From Helicobacter anatolicus (lineage in GTDB: Bacteria; Campylobacterota; Campylobacteria; Campylobacterales; Helicobacteraceae), in assembly GCF_021300615.1 (NCBI RefSeq), contig NZ_JAJTMY010000002.1, positions 62,001 to 126,000 on the forward strand: DNA of 64,000 nucleotides, read 5' to 3'. Numbering within the stretch: position 1 is the first letter of the stretch; the number at the start of each line of letters is the position of its first letter. This document shows positions 44,571 to 54,913 of the stretch, one piece after another. Below the pieces are notes generated by a model. It did not search any database. It saw nothing but the letters and a program-made list of their open reading frames with translations, and was not told the DNA's origin. Position numbers and translations under genes: made by a program.

Positions 44571-45560
44571 ATGGAAGAAGAAATTAAGAGTCTTTTGCAA
44601 AAGCATCAAGCACTTTTAGTGGCACACTTTTATCAAAAAGATGCAATTGTAAATCTTGCGCATTTTTGTGGCGATAGCTTGGAGTTGGCAAAAAAAGCTA
44701 CTTCTGATTCTAGGGATTTGGTAATTTTTTGTGGAGTAGGATTTATGGGGGAGAGTGTGAAGATTTTGGCTCCTCATAAAAGAGTATTGATGCCAAAAAT
44801 TTCTTGCTGCTCGATGGCTAGGATGGTGAGTAGTGATTATTATGATCGTTCTGTGGATATGTTAGAAAGTTATGGAATTACAGATTTTATTCCTATTACT
44901 TATATTAATTCTAGTGCAGAAGTAAAGGCAAAGGTTGGTGCCATGGGAGGGATGGTATGTACAAGCGCGAATGCAAAAAAGATTTTTGAGCGTATTTTAC
45001 AAGAAAATAAAAAAATATTTTTCTTACCGGATCGTTGTTTGGGTGAAAATTTGGCAAATATGTATGGTTTATCTTGTGGAATCTTGGGTGTGGATAATAA
45101 GGAAAAAATTTTAGATTCCCAAGTGATTTGTTATAATGGATTTTGTTCTGTACATCAGCTTTTTACCCCTGAAGATATTGATTTTTTTAGGGAAAATTAT
45201 AAGGATATTAAAATTGTTGTGCATCCAGAGTGTAAGCCTGAAGTGGTAAAAAAGGCTGATTTTGTAGGATCAACTAGTCAAATTATTGCTTATGTAACAT
45301 CTTTACCAGCATCACAAAGTGTGGCAGTGGGTACAGAGTTTAATTTGGTTTCACGGCTAAGACCACATGCTAAAGAAAATACTTTTGTTCTTTCTAGTAC
45401 GATTCCAGAATGCCCTACAATGAATGAAACAGGGTTAAATGATATTTTGAAATTATTGTATTCTTATGACCAAGGACGAGTGCATAATGAGATTGTATTA
45501 GAGGAGCACATTAGGAAAGATGCGGCCTTAGCTTTAGAGAGAATGTTGGAGATTTCTTGA
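44571..45560 (+). CDS. nadA: Quinolinate synthase A
   Basis: A 329-residue [4Fe-4S] enzyme that condenses iminoaspartate with dihydroxyacetone phosphate. AHFYQKDAIVNLAHFCGDSL, VFCGVGFMGESVKIL, the GGMVCTSANA block and VHPECKPEVV are the pseudo-threefold repeats, the Cys residues being probable cluster ligands. It overlaps nadC by one base. No aspartate oxidase (nadB) is next to the pair. Confidence 0.95.
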   Translation: MEEEIKSLLQKHQALLVAHFYQKDAIVNLAHFCGDSLELAKKATSDSRDLVIFCGVGFMGESVKILAPHKRVLMPKISCCSMARMVSSDYYDRSVDMLESYGITDFIPITYINSSAEVKAKVGAMGGMVCTSANAKKIFERILQENKKIFFLPDRCLGENLANMYGLSCGILGVDNKEKILDSQVICYNGFCSVHQLFTPEDIDFFRENYKDIKIVVHPECKPEVVKKADFVGSTSQIIAYVTSLPASQSVAVGTEFNLVSRLRPHAKENTFVLSSTIPECPTMNETGLNDILKLLYSYDQGRVHNEIVLEEHIRKDAALALERMLEIS

Positions 45561-46387
45561 TGAATAAAGAAGAATTTTTACGCTTAATGTATGATGAAGA
45601 TATTGGCAGAGGAGATTTGTTTGAAAAAATTGGTCCGAAGGATTTGAGATCAAAGGCTTGGATCAAAGCAAAGAGCAAGGGGGTTTTTTCAGGAGTAGAA
45701 TATGTAGAAGTGCTCTGTAAAATGCATCAATTAGAAGCAAAATTTTTTAAGCAGGATTCTGAACTTTTTGCTTATGGGGATGCATTGGTTGAAATAGAGG
45801 GTAATTATACTTTACTTTTAAAATTAGAGCGTTGTATTTTAAATATCTTGCAGCATTCTAGTGGGATTGCGACACTTACGCATAGCTACAAAGAGATTTT
45901 AAAAGACACAAAAGTAGAATTGTTGGATACAAGAAAAACGCGCCCTTTGTTGCGAGTTTTTGAAAAATATTCTGTAAGAAATGGTGGGGGTAAGAATCAT
46001 CGTTTAGGACTTGATGATGCATTGATGCTTAAAGATACACATTTAAAATATATCCCTAATAGTGATTTGAAGCAATGGATTAATCAAGCGAGAAAAAAGA
46101 TTCCTTGGACAAGTAAGATTGAGATTGAGAGTGAGAGTATTGAGTTTGCAAAATTTGCTATGGAATGTGGGGTAGATATAGTAATGTGTGATAATATGAA
46201 GCCTAGTGAAATACGCGAAGTTGTGGCATATCGCAATAAAGAATATCCGTATGTATTATTGGAAGCAAGTGGAGATATTACAAAAGAAAATCTTTTGGAA
46301 TATGCACAAACTGGTATTGATGCAATTAGTTCGGGTGCGCTGATTCATAAGGCAGTCTGGGTTGATATGAATATGAAAATGCTATAG
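45560..46387 (+). CDS. nadC: Nicotinate-nucleotide pyrophosphorylase (carboxylating)
   Basis: A 275-residue quinolinate phosphoribosyltransferase that yields nicotinate mononucleotide. DIGRGDL at the N terminus, LLDTRKTRPLLR, GGGKNHRLGLDDALMLKD and LEASGDITKENL are the family's substrate-binding blocks. The ATG at 45560 shares a base with the nadA stop; a TTG one codon earlier is the alternative. Confidence 0.95.
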   Translation: MNKEEFLRLMYDEDIGRGDLFEKIGPKDLRSKAWIKAKSKGVFSGVEYVEVLCKMHQLEAKFFKQDSELFAYGDALVEIEGNYTLLLKLERCILNILQHSSGIATLTHSYKEILKDTKVELLDTRKTRPLLRVFEKYSVRNGGGKNHRLGLDDALMLKDTHLKYIPNSDLKQWINQARKKIPWTSKIEIESESIEFAKFAMECGVDIVMCDNMKPSEIREVVAYRNKEYPYVLLEASGDITKENLLEYAQTGIDAISSGALIHKAVWVDMNMKML

Positions 46388-46390
46388 AAT

Positions 46391-46417
46391 TTTAGATTCT
46401 CTTTAAGAGAATCTAAA
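46391..46417. terminator. Bidirectional terminator between nadC and htpG
   Basis: Perfect 13-bp arms (TTTAGATTCTCTT and its complement) around one base, flanked by short A/T tracts, lie between two convergent genes. Confidence 0.8.
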
Positions 46418-46422
46418 TGCTT

Positions 46423-48285
46423 TTAGAGTTGCTTTTCTAAAAGCGCAAAGAGTTTTTGTGTAAAGTTTTTTGCATTTTGAATGCTCCCTTTTTCAAGGAG
46501 TGTTGCAGAATCTAATAATAAAACAATATAATCTTCCAAAGTAGCTTTGTCTTGCACTTCTTTTAATTTTTGAATAATTGGATGATTAATATTGATTTCT
46601 AGAATTTTTTGTGCTGGAGGAACTGGCTGACCCATTTGACGCATGAGATTTGCCATCATTGCATTTTCTTCTTCACCGATTAATGCTACTGGAGATTGTA
46701 GAGTATTGGAGAGTTTGACATCTTTGATTTGATCTTTTGTAATTTCTTTGATAGTATTGCAAAGGCTCTCAAAATCTTTTTGTATATTTTCATCAATACT
46801 ATCTAGTCCTAATTCTTCTAAAGCATTTTTGCTCGATGCGTCTTTTAGCGGAGTTTTTTCATATTCGCTAACATTTGGCATTACAAAAGAATCTACCTCT
46901 TCATTGAGTAATAAAACACTATAGCCTTTTTTTGCATATTTTTCTAAAAGTGGAGAAGCTTTCAGGAGATCAAGATTTTCTCCAAGAAGATAGTAGATGC
47001 TTTTTTGATCACTTGGCATAGAGTTTTTATAGGATTTTAAAGAGATCATAGAATCTTGAGTGTTGGTATGAAATCTTAGAAGTTCAAGAATTTTATCTTT
47101 ATTTTCATAATCGCTATAAAGTCCTTCTTTAAGTACTTTTCCAAAGTTATCATAAAAATCTTTATATGTTTTTTCATCCTTGGCAAGGTTGGCAATTTCA
47201 CTAAGAATTTTTTTTGTAGAAGCAGATTTGATATTTGCTAAGATTTTGTTTTGTTGTAAAATTTCTCTACTTACATTTAAAGGAAGATCTTCGCTATCAA
47301 TTATCCCTTTGACAAATCGTAAGTATTGTGGAAGCAATTCTTTGTCATCATCCGTGATAAATACACGCTTTACATAAAGTTTAACTCCTGATTGATAATC
47401 AACGCGATAGAGATCAAAAGGTGCATTTTTTGGAATAAAAAATAAAGTGGTGTATTCTAAATTCCCCTCTACTTTTGTGTGTACCCAGCTAAGAGGATCA
47501 TTATTGTCATGGCTAAAGCTTTTATAAAATTCTTTATAATCCTCATCTTTTAATTCATTTTTAGAGATTTTCCAGATTGCTTTAGCGTTATTGATTTGAT
47601 CTACTTTATCTTCTTTGGTTTCTTTTTTATTTTCACCTTCGCCTTCAAATTTGCTTTGTGTGTAATGTAAAAAAATAGGGAATTGAATGTGGTCAGAATA
47701 TTTTTTTATAATATTTTCAATTTCCCATTTCGAAGCAAAATGCTTGTCTTCATCTTTTAGATACAGAGTGATTTGTGTTCCTTGAGATTCTTTTGTGCAA
47801 GGATTGATTTCATATTCTCCTTTGCCATCGCTAATCCATGCAAAAGCTTGATTTTCACCTGCTTTTTTTGTCTGTACAATAATTTTATCTGCTACCATAA
47901 ATGCAGAATAAAATCCTACACCAAATTGTCCAATGAGTGCGGAATCTTTTTTCTTATCACCACTGAGATTAGAAAGGAAGCTTTTTGTACCAGATTTTGC
48001 AATTGTTCCTAGGTGATTAATCAAATCCTCTTCATTCATTCCGATTCCATTATCTTCTAAGGTTATAGTTTTTTTTGTTTCATCAAAATGGATTGTGATT
48101 GCCGGTTGGAATGTAAGGTTTTTTAACTTTTCATCTGTTAGAGTAAGATAATTTAGTTTGTCAAGTGCATCGGAGGCATTAGAAATAAGCTCTCTTAAAA
48201 AAATTTCTTTATTAGAATAAAGCGAATGAATCATTAGGTCTAAAAGTTGGTTAATTTCAGTTTGAAAATTATGTTTTTTGCTCAT
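46423..48285 (-). CDS. htpG: Chaperone HtpG (Hsp90)
   Basis: A 620-residue cytoplasmic Hsp90. The GHKL ATPase has LRELISNASDALDKL, DNGIGM, GTIAKSGTKSFL and GQFGVGFYSAFMVAD. The middle domain includes the catalytic arginine region SREILQQN. The C-terminal dimer domain completes the normal length. It starts after an AAGGAG site and stands alone. Confidence 0.97.
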   Translation of the reverse strand: MSKKHNFQTEINQLLDLMIHSLYSNKEIFLRELISNASDALDKLNYLTLTDEKLKNLTFQPAITIHFDETKKTITLEDNGIGMNEEDLINHLGTIAKSGTKSFLSNLSGDKKKDSALIGQFGVGFYSAFMVADKIIVQTKKAGENQAFAWISDGKGEYEINPCTKESQGTQITLYLKDEDKHFASKWEIENIIKKYSDHIQFPIFLHYTQSKFEGEGENKKETKEDKVDQINNAKAIWKISKNELKDEDYKEFYKSFSHDNNDPLSWVHTKVEGNLEYTTLFFIPKNAPFDLYRVDYQSGVKLYVKRVFITDDDKELLPQYLRFVKGIIDSEDLPLNVSREILQQNKILANIKSASTKKILSEIANLAKDEKTYKDFYDNFGKVLKEGLYSDYENKDKILELLRFHTNTQDSMISLKSYKNSMPSDQKSIYYLLGENLDLLKASPLLEKYAKKGYSVLLLNEEVDSFVMPNVSEYEKTPLKDASSKNALEELGLDSIDENIQKDFESLCNTIKEITKDQIKDVKLSNTLQSPVALIGEEENAMMANLMRQMGQPVPPAQKILEININHPIIQKLKEVQDKATLEDYIVLLLDSATLLEKGSIQNAKNFTQKLFALLEKQL

Positions 48286-48483
48286 ACAAACTCCTTAAAA
48301 TAAATTTAGCAGATTGTAGCAAAAATTGATAAATTTTATAAAACTTTATAGGAGTGATATAAAGTTTTTTTAGTGTAATAATATATATTTAAGTATTGTC
48401 AATAGACAAAAATTTTAAATTATTTTGGATAAAAAATAGTGTATGATACGAGGAAAATATCTTTAATAAAAGTAGGTTAATTT

Positions 48484-49728
48484 ATGAAAAAAATACTATT
48501 TTTGTCATCTCTGGGTGGGATACTAGAATTTTATGACTTTATTATTTTTATTTTCTTTGTTGCGATTATTAATAAAATTTTTTATCCTCCAACAGATGAT
48601 GGTTTTTGGGGGCTTATTGGTGTGTATTCTACTTTTGCGGTGGGATATTTTGCACGGCCATTGGGAGGGATTATTATGGCGCATTTTGGTGACAAAAAAG
48701 GAAGGAAAAATGTATTTTTACTTTCTGTGCTTTTGATGGTGATTCCTACTTTTGTGCTTGGTATATTGCCTAGTTTTGAGAGCATTGGGTATTTTGCACC
48801 TTTGATATTGGTGATAATTAGAATCTTGCAAGGTGTGGCAGTAGGGGGAGAGTTGCCTGGAGCGTGGGTATATGTAAGCGAACATTTTAGTAAAAATAAA
48901 TTAGGCTTTGCAATTGGAGTTTTGACCGCATCCGTTACAGGAGGCATTTTTGTTGGAGGGTTTGTAACTTTATTGTTGTATATGCTTTTTAGTGAAGAAC
49001 AGATTAATAGCTGGGCTTTTAGAATTCCTTTTTTGCTTGGTGGAGTTTTTGGAATCTTTTCGATTTATTTAAGAAAAATGTTGAACGAATCGCCAGAATT
49101 TTTGGCTATTCAAAAAAGTAATGGATCGATTTTGCCTATTAAGGAGATGTTGAAATTTTCTAAGATTGATATTTTTGTAGGTATGATGCTTACTTGGATT
49201 CTTACAGGTTGTATTGTAGTGCTTGTGCTTTTGATGCCAAATTTTATGGAGAGTATTTTAAAGCTTAATCATTTTGAACGTTTAGATGTGCAGATTTTTG
49301 CAGTGTTTTTTACAAGTCTTTCTTGTATTTTTGTGGGGATTTGTGTAGATAGATATGGGTTTATAAAAAGTTTGATGGCTTTTTTTGTATTTTTTATTTT
49401 AAGTAATGGTATGTATTTTTATATATTAAGCCAGATGAATCCTAATGCACAAATTGTGCTTGCAACATATTTATTAACCACTTTTGCAAATGGGGTAATG
49501 GTTTTTTGTCCTCTTGCTATGGTGTTGCTATATCCTGTATATTATCGTTTTAGTGCCCTAAGCTTTGCATATAATATTGGATATGCAATTTTTGGGGGCA
49601 TTGCTCCTATTGTTGCGACATTTTTTATGCAGAAAAATATTATGGGACTTGGATATTACATGATATTTTTAGGAATACTTGGGATTATTATAGGTATGTA
49701 TTTAAAACTACAAATAAAAAAGAGATAA
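48484..49728 (+). CDS. MFS metabolite:H+ symporter (MHS family, KgtP/ProP-like)
   Basis: A 414-residue transporter with 12 predicted segments. LGGILEFYDFIIF in segment 1 and ARPLGGIIMAHFGDKKGRK, then ILQGVAVGGELPGAWVYV, are characteristic of the MHS group, which carries 2-oxoglutarate, citrate, shikimate, proline or betaine with protons. The substrate cannot be told from sequence. A TATGAT -10 is near 48442. Confidence 0.82.
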   Translation: MKKILFLSSLGGILEFYDFIIFIFFVAIINKIFYPPTDDGFWGLIGVYSTFAVGYFARPLGGIIMAHFGDKKGRKNVFLLSVLLMVIPTFVLGILPSFESIGYFAPLILVIIRILQGVAVGGELPGAWVYVSEHFSKNKLGFAIGVLTASVTGGIFVGGFVTLLLYMLFSEEQINSWAFRIPFLLGGVFGIFSIYLRKMLNESPEFLAIQKSNGSILPIKEMLKFSKIDIFVGMMLTWILTGCIVVLVLLMPNFMESILKLNHFERLDVQIFAVFFTSLSCIFVGICVDRYGFIKSLMAFFVFFILSNGMYFYILSQMNPNAQIVLATYLLTTFANGVMVFCPLAMVLLYPVYYRFSALSFAYNIGYAIFGGIAPIVATFFMQKNIMGLGYYMIFLGILGIIIGMYLKLQIKKR

Positions 49729-49755
49729 ATTACCTTAGCTTTTGGCTAAGGTAAT
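49729..49755. terminator. Bidirectional terminator between the MHS transporter and DJ-1 genes
   Basis: Perfect 11-bp arms (ATTACCTTAGC / GCTAAGGTAAT) with a five-base loop directly after the transporter stop, between convergent genes. Confidence 0.8.
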
Positions 49756-49759
49756 AAGA

Positions 49760-50326
49760 TTATTTTGTAAGAGGAATGAGTAGACCCTCATAGAGTGCTT
49801 TGTAAACTTCTTCTCCTAGTAGATAACGCACAATCTCTAATCCAAAAAGTATTGCTGTTGCAGGACCTGCAGATGTGATAACATTTTTATTTACAACAAT
49901 TGCTTGATTGAGGCGATTTCCATTTAAGCCATTTTCGCAACCTGGATAACAGGTAAAATCCCCACTTAAAATCCCTGCATGATTTAAAACTATAGGAGAA
50001 GCGCAAATTGCTGCAACAAGCTTATTTTTACTATGAAGATCTTGAATAATTTTAATGATAGTAGGGTTATTTTTAAGATTATTCATACCACCAAAACCAC
50101 CGGCTAGAGCAATACCATCAAGTGAATTGAGATCAACTTTATCTAGAGTAGTTTCTGCTTGAATGCTAATATTGTTTGCACCTTTGACTAAGAGATTTTT
50201 ATCCAAAGAAGCAATGATGACCTCAAAATCTGGTACGTTTTCGCTTGCTCTTTTTAAAACATCAGCAATGCCAATGAATTCAGCTTCTTCAAAGCCATCT
50301 GCTAGGGGAATTAGTATTTTTTTCAT
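49760..50326 (-). CDS. DJ-1/PfpI family protein (YajL-like)
   Basis: A 188-residue flavodoxin-like protein. The nucleophile elbow is AAICASPIVL with the reactive Cys, and DGFEEAEFIGIADVL near the N terminus has the conserved Glu that tunes it. The family includes YajL and human DJ-1, with reported protein repair, glyoxalase or redox roles; which applies here is unknown. Confidence 0.88.
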   Translation of the reverse strand: MKKILIPLADGFEEAEFIGIADVLKRASENVPDFEVIIASLDKNLLVKGANNISIQAETTLDKVDLNSLDGIALAGGFGGMNNLKNNPTIIKIIQDLHSKNKLVAAICASPIVLNHAGILSGDFTCYPGCENGLNGNRLNQAIVVNKNVITSAGPATAILFGLEIVRYLLGEEVYKALYEGLLIPLTK

Positions 50327-50388
50327 ATTTTTCCTTTTTTAAAGATATTCCAGATTATATTTGAAAAATGTTATCCTTTTGTAAAAAA

Positions 50389-50769
50389 TTATTCTTTTAA
50401 TTTGTCTTTTAGGCGTAGTAATTCTTGTTTGGCTGCGATGAGTTGCTCATGTAAAAGATTAATTTCTAGTTTGAGGTTTTTTTCTTGTGCTAGGTTTTTG
50501 GAGAGTTGTGCGTGATAGAGAGTTTGTTTTTTTTCCGCGATTTGTTTTTGTAGAGATTTGATATATTCCTTACTTTCTTCTAGAATCATTGTATTATCAC
50601 AGTGTTTTTTTAGATTGATAATTTGGTTTTTTAATTGTGTTGCTTTTTGTAAATCTTTTTTAGAATCCGCAATTTTTAGGCTTTCTTCAAGTATAGAAAT
50701 TTTAAAATCACAAAGAATATCCGCAAAAGTTGTGTGAATAAGAAATAAAAAAATTAGTTGGTAACGCAT
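50389..50769 (-). CDS. Small periplasmic coiled-coil protein (DUF1090/YqjC-like)
   Basis: A 126-residue protein with a signal peptide (MRYQLIFLFLIHTTFA). A Cys then begins a long charged helix, with a second Cys ~40 residues later (LKKHCDNT), the spacing seen in DUF1090 (E. coli YqjC). The rest is continuous coiled coil. Function is unknown. It stands alone behind a TAAGGGG site. Confidence 0.65.
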   Translation of the reverse strand: MRYQLIFLFLIHTTFADILCDFKISILEESLKIADSKKDLQKATQLKNQIINLKKHCDNTMILEESKEYIKSLQKQIAEKKQTLYHAQLSKNLAQEKNLKLEINLLHEQLIAAKQELLRLKDKLKE

Positions 50770-50879
50770 AATACCCCTTAAGAAAAAATATTTTTAAAGT
50801 TTATCAAAAATACAATTGTTAATTCTAAGTATTTTTTTGGGAAGTGGAGAAAAATTCAAAGCAAAAAAGCTAGATTTGC

Positions 50880-50885
50880 TATAAT
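50880..50885 (+). promoter_or_regulatory. -10 element of lepA
   Basis: TATAAT preceded by TTTGC, 35 bases before the lepA ATG. Confidence 0.6.
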
Positions 50886-50919
50886 TTCAATAAATAAATA
50901 ATTAAATAAAAGGTAAAAA

Positions 50920-52710
50920 ATGAAAAACATCCGTAATTTTTCAATTATTGCACATATTGATCACGGAAAATCAACATTGGCAGATCGCTTGATACAAGAA
51001 TGCCATGGAGTGAGTGACAGGGAGATGGTTAGTCAAATTATGGATACGATGGATATAGAAAAAGAGCGTGGAATTACGATAAAAGCGCAATCTGTAAGAT
51101 TGGAGTATCAATATAATAATGAATGGTATATTTTAAATTTAATTGACACACCAGGACATGTGGATTTTAGTTATGAAGTAAGTAGGAGTTTGAGTAGTTG
51201 TGAGGGGGCATTACTTGTTGTAGATGCATCACAGGGGGTAGAGGCGCAAACAATTGCAAATGTTTATATTGCACTTGATAATGATTTAGAGATTATTCCC
51301 GTAATTAATAAAATTGATCTTCCTGCCGCAGACCCTATGAGAGTAGCAGAAGAAATTGAACAAAGCATTGGGATTGATTGCACAGATGCTATGCAGGTGA
51401 GTGCAAAAAGTGGAGTAGGGATTAAAGAGTTGATTGAAAGGATTATTACGCAAGTACCACCGCCAAATGGTGATAAAAATGCTCCTACAAAAGCTTTGAT
51501 TTATGATTCTTGGTTTGATAATTATTTGGGTGCTTTGGCTTTAGTGCGGGTGATTGATGGAGAGATTTCTATCAATCAAGAAGTTGTAATTATGAGCACA
51601 GGTAAAAAACAAGAGGTTTTAGGCCTTTATTATCCTAATCCTATACAAAGAATTTCTACTAAAAAAATTGGTTGTGGGGAAATTGGAATTGTATCTTTAG
51701 GGCTTAAGAGTGTAACAGATATTGCAGTAGGCGATAGTATTACAGATGCTAAAAATCCTACACCAGAGGCTGTGGCAGGGTTTATGCCTGCAAAACCTTT
51801 TGTTTTTGCGGGGCTTTATCCCATAGAGACTGATAAATTTGAAGATTTAAGAGATGCATTAAATAAATTAAAATTAAATGATTCTGCATTAAGTTTTGAA
51901 CCTGAAACATCAGTGGCACTTGGTTTTGGATTTAGGGTTGGATTTTTAGGATTGTTACATATGGAAGTAGTAAAGGAGCGTTTGGAAAGAGAGTTTGATT
52001 TGGCATTGATTGCAACTGCTCCTACGGTGATTTATGAAGTGGAGCTTACAGATGGCAGCAAGGTTTTTGTACAAAATCCAAGCGAATTGCCCCCAGAGCA
52101 AAAAATTAGCAGTATTAAAGAGCCTTATGTTAAAGCTTCTATCATTACTCCGACAGAATATTTAGGTAATATTATCACTTTGCTTAGTAATCGTAGAGGG
52201 GTGCAGGAAAAAATGGATTATTTGAGTGAGACGAGAGTAATGCTTGAATATGCCATTCCCAGCAATGAAATTGTAATGGATTTTTATGATAAATTAAAAT
52301 CTTGCACAAAAGGATATGCAAGTTTTGATTATGAACCTATAGAAAATAGGGAAGGAGATTTAGTAAAGCTTGATATAAGAGTGGCAGGAGAAGTGGTAGA
52401 TGCACTATCTATTATTGTAGATAAGACAAAGGCTTATGAAAAGGGTAAAGCACTTGTAGAATCTATGAAGGAAATTGTACCAAGACAGCTTTTTGAGGTT
52501 GCGATTCAAGCAAGCGTTGGCAATAAGATTATTGCTAGAGAAACGATTAAATCTATGGGAAAAAATGTAACTGCAAAATGTTATGGTGGAGATATTACGC
52601 GTAAAAGAAAGCTTTTAGAAAAACAAAAAGAAGGTAAAAAGCGTATGAAGGCAATCGGAAAAGTAGAATTGCCTCAAGAAGCATTTTTAGCAGTTTTAAA
52701 AATCGATTGA
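50920..52710 (+). CDS. lepA: Elongation factor 4 (LepA)
   Basis: A 596-residue ribosome-bound GTPase. The G domain has [30 protein letters not shown] and NKIDLP. Domain II, the EF-G-like domains and the LepA-specific C-terminal end ([18 protein letters not shown]) are complete. It acts in translation and initiation quality under stress. It is monocistronic. Confidence 0.97.
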   Translation: MKNIRNFSIIAHIDHGKSTLADRLIQECHGVSDREMVSQIMDTMDIEKERGITIKAQSVRLEYQYNNEWYILNLIDTPGHVDFSYEVSRSLSSCEGALLVVDASQGVEAQTIANVYIALDNDLEIIPVINKIDLPAADPMRVAEEIEQSIGIDCTDAMQVSAKSGVGIKELIERIITQVPPPNGDKNAPTKALIYDSWFDNYLGALALVRVIDGEISINQEVVIMSTGKKQEVLGLYYPNPIQRISTKKIGCGEIGIVSLGLKSVTDIAVGDSITDAKNPTPEAVAGFMPAKPFVFAGLYPIETDKFEDLRDALNKLKLNDSALSFEPETSVALGFGFRVGFLGLLHMEVVKERLEREFDLALIATAPTVIYEVELTDGSKVFVQNPSELPPEQKISSIKEPYVKASIITPTEYLGNIITLLSNRRGVQEKMDYLSETRVMLEYAIPSNEIVMDFYDKLKSCTKGYASFDYEPIENREGDLVKLDIRVAGEVVDALSIIVDKTKAYEKGKALVESMKEIVPRQLFEVAIQASVGNKIIARETIKSMGKNVTAKCYGGDITRKRKLLEKQKEGKKRMKAIGKVELPQEAFLAVLKID

Positions 52711-52753
52711 CCAATTTTTTATAAAAATTAAAATATTACTTAAATAATTTTTC

Positions 52754-52780
52754 AAAAAAATTAAAAAAATTAAAAAAATT
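52754..52780 (+). repeat. Three tandem copies of a 9-bp unit upstream of the chemoreceptor gene
   Basis: AAAAAAATT is repeated three times without interruption and ends 4 bases before the TATAAT (52785-52790) of the following gene. Slippage would change -35/upstream spacing in 9-bp steps. Confidence 0.85.
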
Positions 52781-52784
52781 AAAA

Positions 52785-52790
52785 TATAAT
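52785..52790 (+). promoter_or_regulatory. -10 element of the chemoreceptor gene
   Basis: TATAAT 36 bases before the ATG. The upstream promoter half is the A-tract repeat at 52754-52780. Confidence 0.6.
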
Positions 52791-52826
52791 ACAAGAATTT
52801 AAAAAAAACAAAACAAGGAGTATTTT

Positions 52827-54512
52827 ATGAAAATACAATATAAAATACTGTTATGTATTTTTTTATCTCTTGGTATTTTATGTCTCGTAAATATTTTTAT
52901 TTCATTTAGAGGGTTTAATGATATTAAAGATATAAGTCATCAAACAATTGAAGAGTTGGTGGTTGAGGATGCAAAAGATACGGCGAAAGTTGTTGTTGTT
53001 GGACTTAAGGTATTTGCTGATAATATTTATAACGAATATAAACAACAAGGTTACAATGATGGGCAAATACGCAAAAAACTTATATCTGTTTTAGAAAAAG
53101 TAGATTTAAGACATCCGCATATCCGTTTTTTTTCAATAGATGGCAAGGGAACATATTTAACGCATTATCATAAGCAAAAAGTTGGCACTAATTTGATAAA
53201 TGAAAAAGATGAGCAAGGGCAACATTATGTAGCAAAATTTATTGAGAATGGTATCAAAGGTGGTGGATATACAAGAGCAAATTTTTTTGATGGATTTATT
53301 AAAAAAAAGCGTCAGATTTTAAGTTATACAGAAAAGGATCCTCATCTTGATCTCATTTATGGTGTTACAATTGATCTTAATGCAGCAAACAAAAAAATCG
53401 CCTCTATTGATGAAGGTGTAAATAAAGAAATTGTTAGTCTTTTAACAGAAAATATCGTTATTTCTGTTGTAATATTGATTGTTGTTATACTTGTGATTTT
53501 GTTTATTGTAAATATTACATTGAGTAAACCGCTAAATGAATTATCTAAACATTCTGTAGATCTTGGAAATGGCCATGGTGATCTCACAAAAAAACTTGTT
53601 GTAAAAGGCAATGATGAAATTTCAGAGACAAGTAATGCGATTAATATTTTTATTGAAAAAATTCGAGAAATTGTTAATCAATCAAAAAATATTGCAAAAG
53701 AAAATTTAAGTATTGCATTAAGATTAATGCAAGTTAGCGGTCAAACAGATAAGCAAGTAAAAAATAGTGCTCAGTATTTGGTAAAAATGGAAGCTGGCGG
53801 AAATGAAACAAAAAGAAATTTAAATAGTGGTGTTGAGAGAGCTAGAGCAAGTAAAGAAGCATTAGGTGAGGCTACGCATTATTTAGAAAATGTTACAAGA
53901 ATTATCGGGGATCTTAATTTAAAAATATCAAATGTTTCAGAAATTGAAAAAAATCTAAGTTGTCGAGTTGAGCAGTTAAGTAAAGATGCAGATAGTGTTA
54001 AAAATGTTTTAGATATTATCAAAGATATAGCAGATCAAACAAATTTACTTGCGCTTAATGCAGCAATTGAAGCAGCAAGAGCTGGTGAATATGGAAGAGG
54101 ATTTGCCGTAGTTGCAGATGAGGTTAGAAACTTAGCAGAACGAACTCAAAAATCTCTAAATGAGATTAATACAATAATTTCTGTGATTGTTCAGGCTATT
54201 AAAGATTCTGGCGAGCAAATGGATAAAAATAGTAAGTCTATGCATGAGCTTATTTCTATTTCAAACCAAACAAAAACTGAGATTAATGGAATGCGAGAAG
54301 TTATTGCAAAAGTGCTTGATACAAGCGAAAATACGATAAATGACTATATTTATGTTAATGATGAAATGACAAAAATGCTTGAATCTGTAAAACAAATTGT
54401 TGATATTAATGATGGTGCAGTTAAAAATATTGGTGAAATTTCTGAAATAGTAGATAATATTAAGATTTCATCAGAAGATCTTGACAAAAAACTTTGTGAA
54501 TTTAAAAGTTAA
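52827..54512 (+). CDS. Methyl-accepting chemotaxis protein with single-Cache sensor
   Basis: A 561-residue chemoreceptor. The first membrane helix is at ~8-27. A periplasmic sensor (~30-205) has the single-Cache pattern: a long helix, then [22 protein letters not shown]. The second helix is at ~212-236, followed by a HAMP region. The cytoplasmic signalling hairpin tip is [20 protein letters not shown], with [15 protein letters not shown]. There is no C-terminal CheR-binding pentapeptide. The ligand is unknown; related sCache receptors often sense small carboxylates. CheY is encoded in the same window. Confidence 0.93.
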   Translation: MKIQYKILLCIFLSLGILCLVNIFISFRGFNDIKDISHQTIEELVVEDAKDTAKVVVVGLKVFADNIYNEYKQQGYNDGQIRKKLISVLEKVDLRHPHIRFFSIDGKGTYLTHYHKQKVGTNLINEKDEQGQHYVAKFIENGIKGGGYTRANFFDGFIKKKRQILSYTEKDPHLDLIYGVTIDLNAANKKIASIDEGVNKEIVSLLTENIVISVVILIVVILVILFIVNITLSKPLNELSKHSVDLGNGHGDLTKKLVVKGNDEISETSNAINIFIEKIREIVNQSKNIAKENLSIALRLMQVSGQTDKQVKNSAQYLVKMEAGGNETKRNLNSGVERARASKEALGEATHYLENVTRIIGDLNLKISNVSEIEKNLSCRVEQLSKDADSVKNVLDIIKDIADQTNLLALNAAIEAARAGEYGRGFAVVADEVRNLAERTQKSLNEINTIISVIVQAIKDSGEQMDKNSKSMHELISISNQTKTEINGMREVIAKVLDTSENTINDYIYVNDEMTKMLESVKQIVDINDGAVKNIGEISEIVDNIKISSEDLDKKLCEFKS

Positions 54513-54546
54513 ACTATGGTTTTGCATTTAAGCAAAACCATAGTTT
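54511..54546 (+). terminator. Terminator of the chemoreceptor gene
   Basis: Perfect 15-bp arms beginning AAACTATGGTTTTGC with a six-base loop start at the stop codon. The tail is A-rich, so it may work better on the opposite strand. Confidence 0.75.
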
Positions 54547-54913
54547 AAAAAATAGAATTAAATTTATTGAAACATGCCTGAAGTTATAAGTCAAGAAATT
54601 TGTATTTTTAAAATGCTTACCAATTCTTTTGTGTTGGTTTTATTTCTTAAGATTTAATTTTTCGATTCTTTGGTTTGATTTAAATATAGAAAAGGCAATA
54701 AGTGTTGTTTGTAAATTTTATATTACATGCTTTATATTGACAAAAATTCTAAATAATATATTTTCACAAGTAAAAAACAAACATAAAATACTTACTAGAC
54801 TATTGTTGTAGTAACTAAAATATTAAATCTAAAAAATTAGATTTAATATTTTAAGCTAAGCTCTAAAGTTTTTTAGAAAAAGATAGATAATAAATCAAAA
54901 AATAAAATTTAAA
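54547..54913. other. Gene-free AT-rich spacer
   Basis: No supported gene. A plus-strand 60-codon open frame at 54629-54811 is composed of generic hydrophobic and basic residues without a ribosome-binding site and is not called. The stretch ends with the ndh-side hairpin at 54817-54852. Confidence 0.5.
54817..54852. terminator. AT-rich hairpin downstream of ndh
   Basis: Perfect 14-bp arms (AAAATATTAAATCT / AGATTTAATATTTT) around eight bases, about 60 bases beyond the ndh stop on the minus strand, with A/T runs on both sides. Confidence 0.6.

Noticed and set aside
52740-52826. RepG target site (G-run) in the chemoreceptor leader
   Set aside because: The leader has no run of G; only the ribosome-binding site contains GG.
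54629-54811. 60-codon open frame after the chemoreceptor gene
   Set aside because: Low-complexity hydrophobic/basic composition, no ribosome-binding site, no recognisable family.
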